Below are positions 10,801 through 20,863 of a stretch of DNA of 64,000 bases, piece after piece. Position 1 is the stretch's first letter, and the number at the start of each line of letters is the position of its first letter. Location: assembly GCA_030562195.1 (NCBI GenBank), contig CM060203.1:124001-188000 (forward strand). Reading direction: 5' to 3'. The notes beneath the pieces were generated by a model. The model ran no database searches, was not told where the DNA came from, and worked only from the letters and a program-made list of their open reading frames with translations. The translations under genes and the position numbers were made by a program. The DNA comes from Nipponacmea schrenckii. Its lineage: Eukaryota > Mollusca > Gastropoda > Lottiidae.

Positions 10801-11842
10801 AGACCAACAAATTCTAAATAGCTCGAAAGCTGCAGAACTGTTACAAACAGGTCTAGTTATTCTTTCCAATGGTGTATAACACTTGATATTTCATCAAAAT
10901 TGCACGTTTTAAATTTGCAAATTTTGTAATTTCTTCTATACTAACTGTGTGTATTTTTCTTTAAATCGAAATAGGGTCTCGGAAGATAATTCAATTTGTG
11001 TTATTTTGATGTACATGTATTGCCGAAATAAATATGGAAACCGATTTTTGAATTGTTATTTTGATTTTGATTTTTTACGATTAAAAATTAATTCAAAGAT
11101 ATTATATATCTTAAATAAAAGGAATGATTGTTCATTTCTCGTTGTGGGCGATGTATGATATGGAATATTTGGAAGGAAATGACAACCTTTAGAATTTTAA
11201 ATGATATTCTCTTAAGCAAAAATAATGTACAGTTGAGAGGACTAGTGGTATAAGGGACGCAACTCTATAAAATACTCTCTTAAAGATGTAAAGCCGCGCT
11301 GTTAATTTGATGGCTCTATGTTATACCATGGCAACTTGCCACAAATTGCAGGATCTAATGTTCCTACTACACCTAAATTAAGATTGATAAATAAATAAAT
11401 AAACAAATTAAAAGTATCAACGATCTGGAAAGTTAATTTAATCCGAGATCAATTTGTAATCTCAAATGAGGTGTTATGTCCCTTAGACCACAAATTTGTT
11501 TTTTCGACGTTTTGTTTTACACACTAATTAAATAGATATAAATGTTACAAGAAGAGTTAAAGTCAAATTGTGTTAATTTCTTATGTTTGGTCAAGACAAA
11601 TTTTGACATTTCCAGTTTAAGTATCGCAACCAATCAAAACAAGTCATTATACTGAGTAGGCGTGGTTGCGTTCTGTTTTAAATGATAGCCAGGAGATATA
11701 ACAAATTCTAAATATCTCGGAAGCTGCACAATTGTTACAAACAGGTCTAGTTATTATTATGGAATTGGATATTATAAATGCAAAGTTTCACCCATGCAAT
11801 AGAAGGGACGCGCACTGCCTTGGTACCGTCTAACGGTTCTAG
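7833..11842 (+). mobile_element. Helitron-like insertion in the intron of copy A
   Basis: Copy B shows the empty site: TTATTGATA runs straight into TTTTTTCATTGC (25551-25567). In copy A about 4.0 kb is inserted there without an obvious target duplication. The right end is ACCGTCTAACGGTTCTAG followed by T. It has a 5-bp perfect hairpin (ACCGT/ACGGT) just before CTAG, resembling the hairpin-CTRR 3' end of Helitrons. The left end does not start with TC, so assignment to classical Helitrons is uncertain; a Helentron-like or other element is possible. No Rep/helicase ORF is present, so it is non-autonomous. Internal segments repeat (10128-10320 resembles 11545-11670; 10264 resembles 10943). An inverted second copy lies at 38003-40157. 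Confidence 0.5.
9428..9676 (+). mobile_element. 5'-truncated LINE 3' fragment with 13-bp target duplication
   Basis: The segment 9453-9657 encodes the C-terminal end of a non-LTR RT: REALDWNPQGHRRQGRPLHS, then KTWNEEKRTAHNRVRWRTSV and a stop. The HRRxGRPxxS and R..WR motifs are typical of LINE ORF2 tails. It is bracketed by the identical 13-mer ATATGCATCCTTT (9428-9440 and 9664-9676), a target-site duplication. It is therefore a severely 5'-truncated insertion inside the Helitron-like repeat. Confidence 0.8.
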
Positions 11843-11890
11843 TTTTTCATTGCTTTTATTCAGTTTTATATATTCTTTTCATTTATACAG

Positions 11891-12418
11891 AACATTTGAT
11901 GAAGATGATGAGGATACTGGTGTTAAGAAAAAGTTCATTGTTTACGAAAGAGAGCTTATGGAGCTTTTTTATATTTGTCGTGTTTGTTTTGTTCCTGGAG
12001 CAACAGCTACAATTACTTGCAGAAGTGGGACTTTGATAACTATTGAACAGTCATGCTTGTCCTGTGGTGAAGGAAATACTTGGAGCAGCCAACCAAAGGT
12101 GGGAGGTATTGCAGATGGCAACCTGTCCTTATCCTTTTTGTAGGTGCTATACCTGAAAAATCGATCCGCATCCTAGATTTTTGGGGAGTTCAGCACTACA
12201 CCAAGGACTCTTTCTTCAAGCATCAGAAACATTATCTTTATGGTACCATTGGAAATATTTGGCTGAAGCAGGAGCGTGAGAACTTAGCTGCTCTGGACAC
12301 CAATCCTACATTTGCTGGTGATGCCCGCTCTGATTCGATGGGTCACTGTGCGAAGTATGGGTCGTATAGTCTACATAACACCAGAGATAATACCCTTGTC
12401 TGCACAGAGCTTATTCAG
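11891..12418 (+). pseudogene. transposase copy A exon 5 (first catalytic Asp)
   Basis: Encodes FDEDDEDTGVKKKFIVYEREL, a cysteine-containing segment (CRVCFVPG, SCLSCGEG), GAIPEKSIRILDFWGVQHY and then AGDARSDSMGHCAKYGSY. The last matches the first-aspartate block of Kolobok-type DDE transposases. A 10-bp deletion relative to copy B (GCTGCAATCC, flanked by ATCC repeats) near 12130 shifts the frame, so the coding sense is split over two frames. Donor GTAAAT follows. Confidence 0.8.
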
Positions 12419-12504
12419 GTAAATATCCAAACTGCCATTTTCTAAGTAGTTAACTTCATATTATGTATTATGGCCTTGAACCAAAGAGATGCCTTAAAAA
12501 ACAG

Positions 12505-12660
12505 AGCCCAGTTGGCTCAGTGAGTGAGATGATTGCTCGTCCCGGTTTCAATCCCAGCAAAGGTCGAGATTAACCTTCAGATTTTTCAGTCTGGTTTCCA
12601 GTCTTGTCAATTATGCAGGTTAGAGAGACTAACAAGTAAATGGCATATTATTGCCCGGAT
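12505..12660 (+). repeat. possible tRNA-derived SINE
   Basis: In the intron between exons 5 and 6, TGGCTCAGTGAG (12513-12524, box A) is followed by GGTTTCAATCC (12544-12554, 9 of 11 with box B). The two boxes are somewhat closer than in a full tRNA, suggesting a shortened anticodon arm. Boundaries are approximate. Confidence 0.4.
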
Positions 12661-12691
12661 AGTGTTAATAGGACTGTATATTTTATTCTAG

Positions 12692-12880
12692 AGCAACGAG
12701 GTAAAATCGAGTTACCATATGGAACTGGAGGGTTTGAAGAGGTGTCTTGTTAAAGTTGAAGAGGTCTTACCAGAAATGACACCATCATTGACAACTGATG
12801 CACATCCACAAGTTCAGAAATGGTTGAGGGAGTGTAAGGCAAATGTGACCCATTATTATGATGTGTGGCACGTTGCAAAA
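12692..12880 (+). pseudogene. transposase copy A exon 6 (second catalytic Asp)
   Basis: Starts SNEVKSSYHMELEGLKRCL after an AG. It contains SLTTDAHPQVQKWLREC, where the TD-H block supplies the second catalytic aspartate, and ends THYYDVWHVAKN. The expected donor after the WHVAK codons is not a clean GT (GCAAAAAATAGTG), so splicing is probably lost here. Confidence 0.75.
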
Positions 12881-13149
12881 AATAGTGAACACTGATTAAT
12901 TACTGACAAAAAGTCTTGGTTACAAATTACTAAGGTTCTAAAACTTGACAATCCCATGAATAAAGTTGTGCTCGAATCATAAGTAACAGAAAATTGTCTT
13001 GGAGCAAACGTAACTTAAATATAAGCCAGATATATCATGATACCTAAAGCATGCAATTTATTTTTTGGAGCTTGTCAGCAGAAAGTTATATCCCCTTAGG
13101 ACACTGTCAGTGAATTTGGTGATGGTAATAATGTCTGTTTTCATTACAG

Positions 13150-13392
13150 ATCTACAGAAGAAGCTTCTGGCCTTAGCTGACAAGAGGAAACAATTTGCTG
13201 ATGTTTCCAAGTGGATACGCAGTTTACTGTACCACTTATACTGGTGCGCAGCTACTAGTCAAGGTAATCCAGATTTACTGGAGGCGAAGTGGTCATCAAT
13301 TGCCAATCATTTAATTAACATTCACACTCATGACAACCCACTTCATCCAAACTGTCAGCATGGGCCGATCGACAGAGATTGGCTTGAGCCGG
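13150..13392 (+). pseudogene. transposase copy A exon 7
   Basis: After TTACAG it encodes LQKKLLALADKRKQFADVSK, then LLYHLYWCAATSQGNPD and a HPNCQHGPIDRDWLEPG end with donor GTAAGT. This is the insertion domain between the second Asp and the catalytic Glu in Kolobok-like transposases. It is present only in copy A in this window. Confidence 0.75.
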
Positions 13393-13682
13393 GTAAGTCA
13401 AATTAAAAATACATCTGTGACATTATGTACAGTGCATGTGCTAGATGAAGAATCAAGAAATTGTGTTGCCCTTTATATTGTTTTTTAGCAATTTTTTTTT
13501 TATCCATGTTGTCCATTTCCTACATCTTATTTTTGTTTTATTCCTGTGAAGCACTGAACCCAACATCCACTGAGGCCTTGTTCTGCTTTTTTTCTGATTT
13601 TTTTCATCAGATTGTTGTGCATATGAAATTAGTTTTTATGAAAGTTGAACATTTTATACAATTTGCAGTTTTTATCCTTCAG

Positions 13683-13752
13683 GTACAGAAATATATGAAA
13701 AACTCACAGACATTCTTTTGTCAAAGAATTTAATGAAGTCAGTGAGGAAGCT
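13683..13752 (+). pseudogene. transposase copy A exon 8, cut by gap
   Basis: Starts GTEIYEKLTDILLSKNLMKS after TTCAG, identical in sense to copy B exon 8. It is interrupted by the N run at 13753, so the catalytic Glu block is not visible in this copy. Confidence 0.75.
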
Positions 13753-14252
13753 NNNNNNNNNNNNNNNNNNNNNNNNNNNNNNNNNNNNNNNNNNNNNNNN
13801 NNNNNNNNNNNNNNNNNNNNNNNNNNNNNNNNNNNNNNNNNNNNNNNNNNNNNNNNNNNNNNNNNNNNNNNNNNNNNNNNNNNNNNNNNNNNNNNNNNNN
13901 NNNNNNNNNNNNNNNNNNNNNNNNNNNNNNNNNNNNNNNNNNNNNNNNNNNNNNNNNNNNNNNNNNNNNNNNNNNNNNNNNNNNNNNNNNNNNNNNNNNN
14001 NNNNNNNNNNNNNNNNNNNNNNNNNNNNNNNNNNNNNNNNNNNNNNNNNNNNNNNNNNNNNNNNNNNNNNNNNNNNNNNNNNNNNNNNNNNNNNNNNNNN
14101 NNNNNNNNNNNNNNNNNNNNNNNNNNNNNNNNNNNNNNNNNNNNNNNNNNNNNNNNNNNNNNNNNNNNNNNNNNNNNNNNNNNNNNNNNNNNNNNNNNNN
14201 NNNNNNNNNNNNNNNNNNNNNNNNNNNNNNNNNNNNNNNNNNNNNNNNNNNN
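13753..14252. other. 500-bp assembly gap
   Basis: A run of exactly 500 N. The round length suggests a placeholder of unknown true size. Sequence on the left is transposon copy A; on the right it is an unrelated PIF/Harbinger remnant. Confidence 0.98.
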
Positions 14253-15470
14253 GACTATAGACAGGCGCGCACTGATAGCATTTCGCCAGTCTTGCACCAG
14301 CACTCGAGGCAGCCACATCTCCTGAATACCACTTGAAGACCACTTGAAGACTACTTGAAGACTATTGGAAGACTGCCCGAAGATGCCACCCAGGAAATGC
14401 CGCCAGCCCTCCTAGACCAGGGTCCAGAAGAAGACCAAGGCTCTGGTACCAGTCATCTGGCAGTTGACGCCAGCCTTCTTCAATGGTTGGAGGTGACATT
14501 TGCTCTTCAAGGTACTCTTCTATGATGGCCTCGCAGACTTCTCTGACAACTTTGCAGATGGTGTTGTGGGGTACCCTCCAGGCATACTGCATGTCATGGT
14601 ACTTGGTGACGAAGGGTTATGGCAACTTTCATACCAGGATCCAGGGGAACTCTGAAGTTGGTAGTTTGCTTGGTTAGCCTTGGGGTCAGCCTCTGGACAA
14701 TCTCATTAAACATGTCTGGAGGCATGAGCATGAAGTTCTGAAAGGATCTTGGGTCTTCATTCCTGATCTCCACCAACCCAGACATTCCTCTGTCTTCTTC
14801 TTCTTCTTCTTCTGGCCAACATCTGATGAATTTGCATCATCTGATCATTCTGGTTCTGCACCAATAATGCCAGCACATCTCTTCGCTGAGGGTTGTTCTA
14901 GATGTGTACCCTTTGGCAGCATGAACAACACTGAACTGAAGAAATTGGCCGAAATGGCTGCTTTTTATACAGGAAAATCGCATGCGTGATTTGTAAGTGA
15001 TTCACAAGTTATGCATGCGTAGTTATAAGTTTTTCATTCGTTATTTGTGCGTGTTTCGTGCGTTAATAATTTGGTAAGTGATTGTAAGTGGAACATACGT
15101 GGATTGTGCGTGTTTTGTAAGTGATATGTGCGTGTTTTGTAAGTTATGTGTGAGTTCTGAAAGTGATGTTCGTGCTAGGAGCCAGTTCCTGACGCACAAG
15201 CACTGACGGAACACTGACAGAACACGCACCTTCCACGTCCAAACTACGTACAAACTGCGCATAATCGCGCACGTTGTGCGTGGAAAATATTTTGAACCGT
15301 TCAAAACCGGTGATCGCGCACAAACCCACGTACAATCACTTACAAAAACTGATGCTCCACGTGTGAAATACGTGGGATTTAAGCACATCACTGACGAATC
15401 CCGCACAAAGAAAATTTTATGCGCAATTCATGCGTAATTCGTGTGCAAGTGCAGTGGGACTGGGCCTTTA
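14253..15470 (-). mobile_element. PIF/Harbinger DNA transposon remnant
   Basis: The minus strand carries transposase remains, a region of imperfect GTGCGTGTTTTGTAAGTGA-like repeats (14970-15440), and a candidate right terminus GTGCAGTGGGACTGGGCC next to TTA at 15468-15470. TTA is a typical 3-bp target of this superfamily. The other end is lost in the gap, so the terminus and target duplication cannot be confirmed. Confidence 0.6.
14362..14785 (-). pseudogene. PIF/Harbinger transposase fragment, frameshifted
   Basis: Reading leftward from 14785: EIRNEDPRSFQNFMLMPPDM, FNEIVQRLTPRLTKQTTNFR and DPGMKVAITLRH. After a frame break it resumes at 14592: WRVPHNTICKVVREVCEAII and EYLEEQMSPPTIEEGW. The F-MPPDMF-EIV--L-P---KQ-TNFR and H-TI-K-V-EVC-AI patterns match the N-terminal half of HARBI1-like nucleases. 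The loss around LRHQVP removes the conserved segment containing LATG. No catalytic triad is complete here. Confidence 0.8.
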
Positions 15471-15825
15471 CCAGTATCAGCTTTAGAAAGATTCTTTTGA
15501 TGCAGCTCCAGAATTTGTAACTGGCTCGAAAAAATTTTTCACTTGCTCCCAACTTCGTCTTCGAGAATTGACCCGCGACCATCAATTCCTATCAAATCCA
15601 TTAAAAGAATTATCAATAAGTCACCAATTGCAGAATATACTTCAGTACAGCATTTAAACATTATCAATAAAAATGGCAACTGCCAGAACAAGTTTATTTG
15701 AATTCTCATCTACAGTAATGAAAAATCGATTGATGTATTCTTCATGTTGCAGGTACAATTTAGCCAGCTCAACTATTCAACCAATCTGTTTGATACAAAA
15801 CCCTTAAAACCACATCTACTCATAA

Positions 15826-16940
15826 AATAACATGTGCACAGGATTTGAGAATTTTTTCAGATTGAATCTCCATACACTCAAGAATTTTAGAACAAGCAGC
15901 AGCCAAAAGTCCATGTGTTGTTTTATCAATATGTGCGATCCTTCTTATGCTTCCATCAGGATAATCATTATCATCATCAACATCATCATCAACTTGTTCC
16001 TCAATATCTTGATCATCAGAATTTGTTGCTGGAGAAACCTGCCACTGTTGTCCAAATACTGTATTGGCTACTACAACAGTTATATGCAGTTATACCATAT
16101 AAGTCATTTGTTGTCACTTTGTAGCCATACACCTCATCAGCTGTTCATTCATGCACTTGTAACCTTCACGGATCTTTATTTGTGGAAATACAGCAGTAGT
16201 ATCCTGTTTGGCCTGTGAGTGAGAAGTTGATTTCGGCGATGCTTGAAAAGTGACATTGTCATCTTCACTATCTTGAATTTCAAACATTCCATTTTCAACC
16301 TTATCTCTGTTCACATCAGCTTGTAGAGAAATTTCATTCATTATCAACTGTCTCTTAGCATCTTCAGCTTCCTCTCTTTCTAGGGTTCGTTTTTTCTGTT
16401 TCACCCTTTTTCTTGGTACTGTTGGAGTAGTACGTGCAAGATAAGTACCATGACAATTATTAACAATTTTACAATTTTAACCACAAATTCTATTTCCATT
16501 TTTTCTCGTACTGCTTATCCATATTTCTCACATCGTATGCATTGGAGACCATTTTCTTATTGAACGCATTGTCTTTCTCTCAATCCATTATACAGTTTTA
16601 AGTTTATCTTCGCGTCGCTCTACTTTGCGTAATTCAATAAAAGTTTCATAGGCATCTTTAATTTTCAAAGCAATACTTCTTTCCGAAATTGGATATACGT
16701 TTTTTCTATCCAATCCTGACTTATTGCATGAGCTACTATTTTACTTGCATCATCTCTACTCACCAATGTTTGTCCCTTTTCTGGTACTTTGCACAATGAC
16801 ATCATTCTCCCCATTATGACTACGCCAGATGGTAATTTAGCTTCTCTTTTATAAACATTTACCTCTTTATAAGAAACACCAAACAGCTCTTTGATGACAT
16901 CGTTACTCCTTAGTTTGAATTCAGTAAGTTTATTCATTTT
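15826..16940 (-). pseudogene. decayed unidentified protein-coding region
   Basis: Coding-like sense runs right to left in several frames. At 16937 there is LTEFKLRSNDVIKELFGVSY, LPSGVVIMGRMMSL and SRDDASKIVAHAISQDWIEK. A one-base loss follows, after which YPISERSIALKIKDAYETFI and LRKVERREDKL continue in another frame. Further left come FNKKMVSNAYDVRNMDKQYE, a charged stretch (KKRTLEREEAEDAKRQLIM), an acidic low-complexity tract and DKTTHGLLAAACSKILECME. Repeated frame changes and stops indicate a pseudogene. I do not recognise the family with confidence. It has the style of repetitive, transposon-associated invertebrate proteins, but no catalytic motif is visible. Confidence 0.45.
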
Positions 16941-18945
16941 TAAGATGTACGAAATGCAGTGGACTTCCAGAATTTGAGAAAATAATGAAGACTGGGAACA
17001 ATGAAATAATCACATCTTATAATGACATCACACAAAACATTTTAACTTTTTTTTAAACAAATTTTCTATCACCAAGAATAAAATTTAATGATCATGAGCA
17101 ATAAAATTGAAAATCGTTTAAAAAATGATTGAATGACTTCATTAAAACCCTTATGACGTCACTAAAGCTTCTTATATTTAAGCATTTGTTATTTACTTTA
17201 TCGTGTTGAAGTGATATCTATGGTAATTATCTATTTATCCACACAGAAAAGTGTTGTTTTCATCAATACGATTGGAAATTTCTGGTAGATGGCGGCCATT
17301 TTGAAAATTAGTCAGACCCTAATATGAAATGACGTCATAAAAGAAATTTTTTGCCATATTTGTATTCAAAGAATTATTTCGGCTCAGAAAAGCATCTGCA
17401 CAAAAATTTCTCCTCATTGTACCATCCCTACAAAAATTTGGTTTAATGTACCTTGGAAACAAAATTGAAGGAGCAGATATCCAAATTCAATTTATTGTAT
17501 AAGGGAAAGTGATAAATCAACATATTGTATATGTATTTTGGCCATGTCAAAGGCAAAAACAAGATGTAACACTGCATATACACAGGGTACTATCAGATTT
17601 TTACTATCAATTTGCTATCAAAAACTGTGGTTTAGATTGTTTCCACAAACCACATGTCTGCAAAACTCGTCTAAAGCACATCCAATAAATATAATTCTTT
17701 GCCAAAGAGCATAATGACAATAGCATAGCATATGCAAATAAGAAAATAAAAAAAACTACAGTAACTACATACAAAAACCCATTACATGTAATTTCATCTT
17801 TTTAAAAATAATCTGACTTGTGTGGGGTCACAAAGTTGATCACCCACCGAGATCAGAAGTCTGTCACCTGTCAAGTTAGTCAGGCGTGACAAAGTTAATT
17901 CAAATTATATCCATGAACTTTCATTTTTCCGCCATTTTTAAGACAAGTCTATAAAGTTATTTGCTTTCTGTAATCTGATTGGTTACTGTAAATTTTGAAT
18001 TTCGTATCTTGAGTTTCGTATCTCGAATTTCGAATATTGCATTTTGACTGGAGAATATTTAATTTTGTCTCCGAGTTAACTAACAAAAATGCGTCTCCGG
18101 GTTGACATGTACCCGAGTTGACCGAGTACCGTAATAAGGTACAATTCTTGACAGATATTAATGATTTTTTTTTCAATTTGTACGTTTATAACCCCCGATT
18201 AAAAGTGAATGACTGAAGGTATTCAAATTCAATGTGACAGTGGGCCTGGCAGGCTATCCCTATTCATATATTTTATAACAGGGATGAGCATAATAATATA
18301 AAATTAGATCTACAGACGCATACTTCCATTTAATTAGTAATGCATTCTAACATGCTTATGCAGTTATTCGAGGGAGTTCACATATTTCTCATTCTATTAC
18401 AAGTGAATAATTAAACCTAGCAACGACTTATAGCTATACATTCTTTATTACTTTCTTCTTCGCGAAAATAAGCAGGTTCAATTTAAAATATTAAATCTTA
18501 AAGGCATAATGGTTCAAAAATTATTAATATCGTTGACCTTAGCCAAAGGCTCGTACATCGCCGCTCCCTGTAGACAATATTTAACTTAAATCAAAATTGC
18601 TTACCGGGTGACTTTTTTTTAGATTTGGCAATGATACAAGTCCGTCCAAATTTAATGTGCACACTGGCTTATTACGGTTTGGATGTACAGAATAAACAAC
18701 CAATCAATCTAAAGGACGCCGGTGGTTTGACAGCTTTTAGAACAATTATACCACACCAAATAATATGAAAAGAGAAACAACTGCCACTATATCAGATTAA
18801 CTAGGCTTAAACAAACGGTGATTAGAGGGATTTGGTGTTGGGGGCTGACAACCCGGTGTTAATGGGGCTTTTGTGGAGAAATGTTACTACATGTAGTTGT
18901 TTGTGTGTCATATTATGTTTGTATATATCCTTCGTCCATTAATCC
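16941..18945. other. intergenic, no gene recognised
   Basis: AT-rich sequence with short stop-bounded frames only. A TTTCGTATCTTGAGTTTCGT-like local repetition occurs near 18000-18035. No conserved coding sense, RNA gene or transposon end was recognised. Confidence 0.5.
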
Positions 18946-19009
18946 TTGTTTTTGGTACGCTACTTGTGGTCATGTCGGTTTATATTGAAACATATAATCC
19001 GTTTGTGTC

Positions 19010-20190
19010 TTACACAATATACTTATCAAACTCATTCAGTTTCATTTAATTATCTTGGAGTCGTATGTAACTATAATGGACGCTTTAATACTACACAAAA
19101 GACAATCGCTGCACAAGGTCAGAAGGCTTACTTTGGTATACTCAAAGTTATCCAGGAAAACCATTTTAACACTGTAACAAGTATTAACGTATTTGACACA
19201 TATATAAGCCCTGTATTAAATTATGCTTCGGAAGTATGGGGATTTCACCCTGCTGAAGATATTGAAAAGGTTCATAGCAAATTCTGTAAAAAGGTTTTAG
19301 GAGTGAGAACTTCTACGTCAAATTGTCTTGTATATTTTGAACTAGGTAGACACCCAATGTTTTTAAGACGGCAAATATCTATTATTAAATATTGGTTAAA
19401 AATTATTAAAAGTAAAAATGTAATAATAAGAGCATGTTATGATGATATGTATAAATGTTTAATTTCGGGTAAAAGTTACAATCCCTGGATTGATTCTGAA
19501 AAATGTACTCTTGAAGAAAATGGGTTCGGCTATGTTTGGCATAACCAAAAAGTTGACAATGAATTAATATTTATTTATGAAATTTCACAGAGAATCAAAG
19601 ATATTTATATACAAAAAGCAAGGTGTAATATTCAATCATCTTTGAGATGTAGCATGTATCAGTATTTTAATAATAACTACGAATTACAATATTATCTATG
19701 TAAAAATATCGATCATTATGATTTAATATGTAAATATCGTATATCTGCACACAGCCTGATGATCGAGACAGGCCGATATGTTAAAACTGACAGAAATGAA
19801 AGATTATGTACATTCTGTAATAAAAATGAAATCGAGGACGAATATCACTTTATATTAATTTGCCCACTCTATCATGAAATAAGAAGTAAATGTATAAATG
19901 AATATTATTGGAAAACTCCCTCAATGTGGAAACTAGTCTTGTTGTTAAACTCACATAGCCATTTTGTCCTCAAAAGACTTGGTAAATTCTTATATTTTTC
20001 TACTAATAAAAGAAATAAAATGTTAAAAGATAATTTAAGATAACTTATTTATATTTATTTATTTCATATACTATTATATTTATATGTTATATATTAAGCT
20101 TTATAAACCCTCCGCTATCCGCTTATTATGTCAAATGTTTGTTTGTTAATGCTCATGTACCTTTGTATACGGCAATAAAACAATACAAGT
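19010..20190 (+). pseudogene. LINE 3' fragment (RT C-terminus and 3' end)
   Basis: Coding sense starts near SVSFNYLGVVCNYNGRFNTT and runs open to 20043. It includes ISPVLNYASEVWGFHPAEDI, FELGRHPMFLRRQISIIKYW, IETGRYVKTDRNERLCTFC and IEDEYHFILICPLY. These are the thumb and C-terminal Cys/His region of the same LINE type as 1968-3647. All catalytic RT blocks are missing, as in a 5'-truncated insertion. The 3' flank ends in CGGCAATAAAACAATACAA near 20190, a plausible element end. The first residues of the long frame (from 18946) have no family support. Confidence 0.8.
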
Positions 20191-20863
20191 TCATGACCCG
20201 AGTTTCATTGTGTACAACAGTCGTAACTTCACAGAGCCGTACAGAACAAGATATACAGTATATATAAGGATTTGTATTCTAAATTGGAAATACGATGTCT
20301 GGAATGAACTACACCATGTTTAGAAAAAAAAGACACCTCCATTCAATATTCAAATACTGTTATTTGTGTTACAAATCATAACAATGAAAATATATAATTA
20401 TAAAACCAAGATTATAGATTTCCGACAAAGACTTACCTATGAGACACATACAAAATTAAACCGTAAAATGAATATTTATATATAAATATATTTATATAAA
20501 AAATGTCAAAGCATAAATATGAAAACAAAATTGTAAACAGTTTAAAATATAAGTATAGTAATTTTAAAATATCTAATTATACTAAAATATTAAAAATTAA
20601 ATGGCTTGAAATATCTTGCGTATGAAAAAAACTTTAGATAGGGATTTACCCAGATCTGGCTGTATATCTGGATTGTTCATAATGAAATAAAAGCGATTTG
20701 TGTTTGACATAAAGTGAAATTAATTTTTGTACATGATTGAAATAAAATTATTCTAATATCATCTAACGTATGACAAATAACTAAAACATGGAATTCATCT
20801 TCGACATAAGAACTTATACAACATTTACATTTGCGGTTTTCGAGAGATATCTAAATGGTTTTG
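20191..20863. other. AT-rich intergenic, no gene recognised
   Basis: Very AT-rich sequence with TATATAAATATATTTATATA-like runs near 20470-20500. No coding sense. Confidence 0.5.

Larger units (their letters stand above)
4147..13752 (+). mobile_element. TTAA/THAP-DDE transposon, copy A (partial, nested insertions)
   Basis: Collinear with copy B from 4147 (TAATAAAAAGAAAAAAAATT, as at 22770) through the transposase exons up to the N gap at 13753. It lacks the left terminal inverted repeat. Whatever lay right of exon 8, including any ballast-domain gene, is lost in or beyond the gap. Relative to copy B it has an insertion inside THAP exon 1 (about 4377-5298) and a 4-kb insertion in the intron before exon 5 (7833-11842). 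It keeps the central catalytic exons that copies B and C have lost, so it is the best source here for the transposase core. Confidence 0.85.

Noticed and set aside
13672..14343. Long frames across the N runs at 13753-14252 and 40158-40657
   Set aside because: They consist almost entirely of unknown bases and are not evidence of coding.
18946..19009. N-terminal 20 or so residues of the 18946-20043 frame
   Set aside because: They have no LINE similarity; the LINE coding sense begins about 19010, so the ATG is fortuitous.
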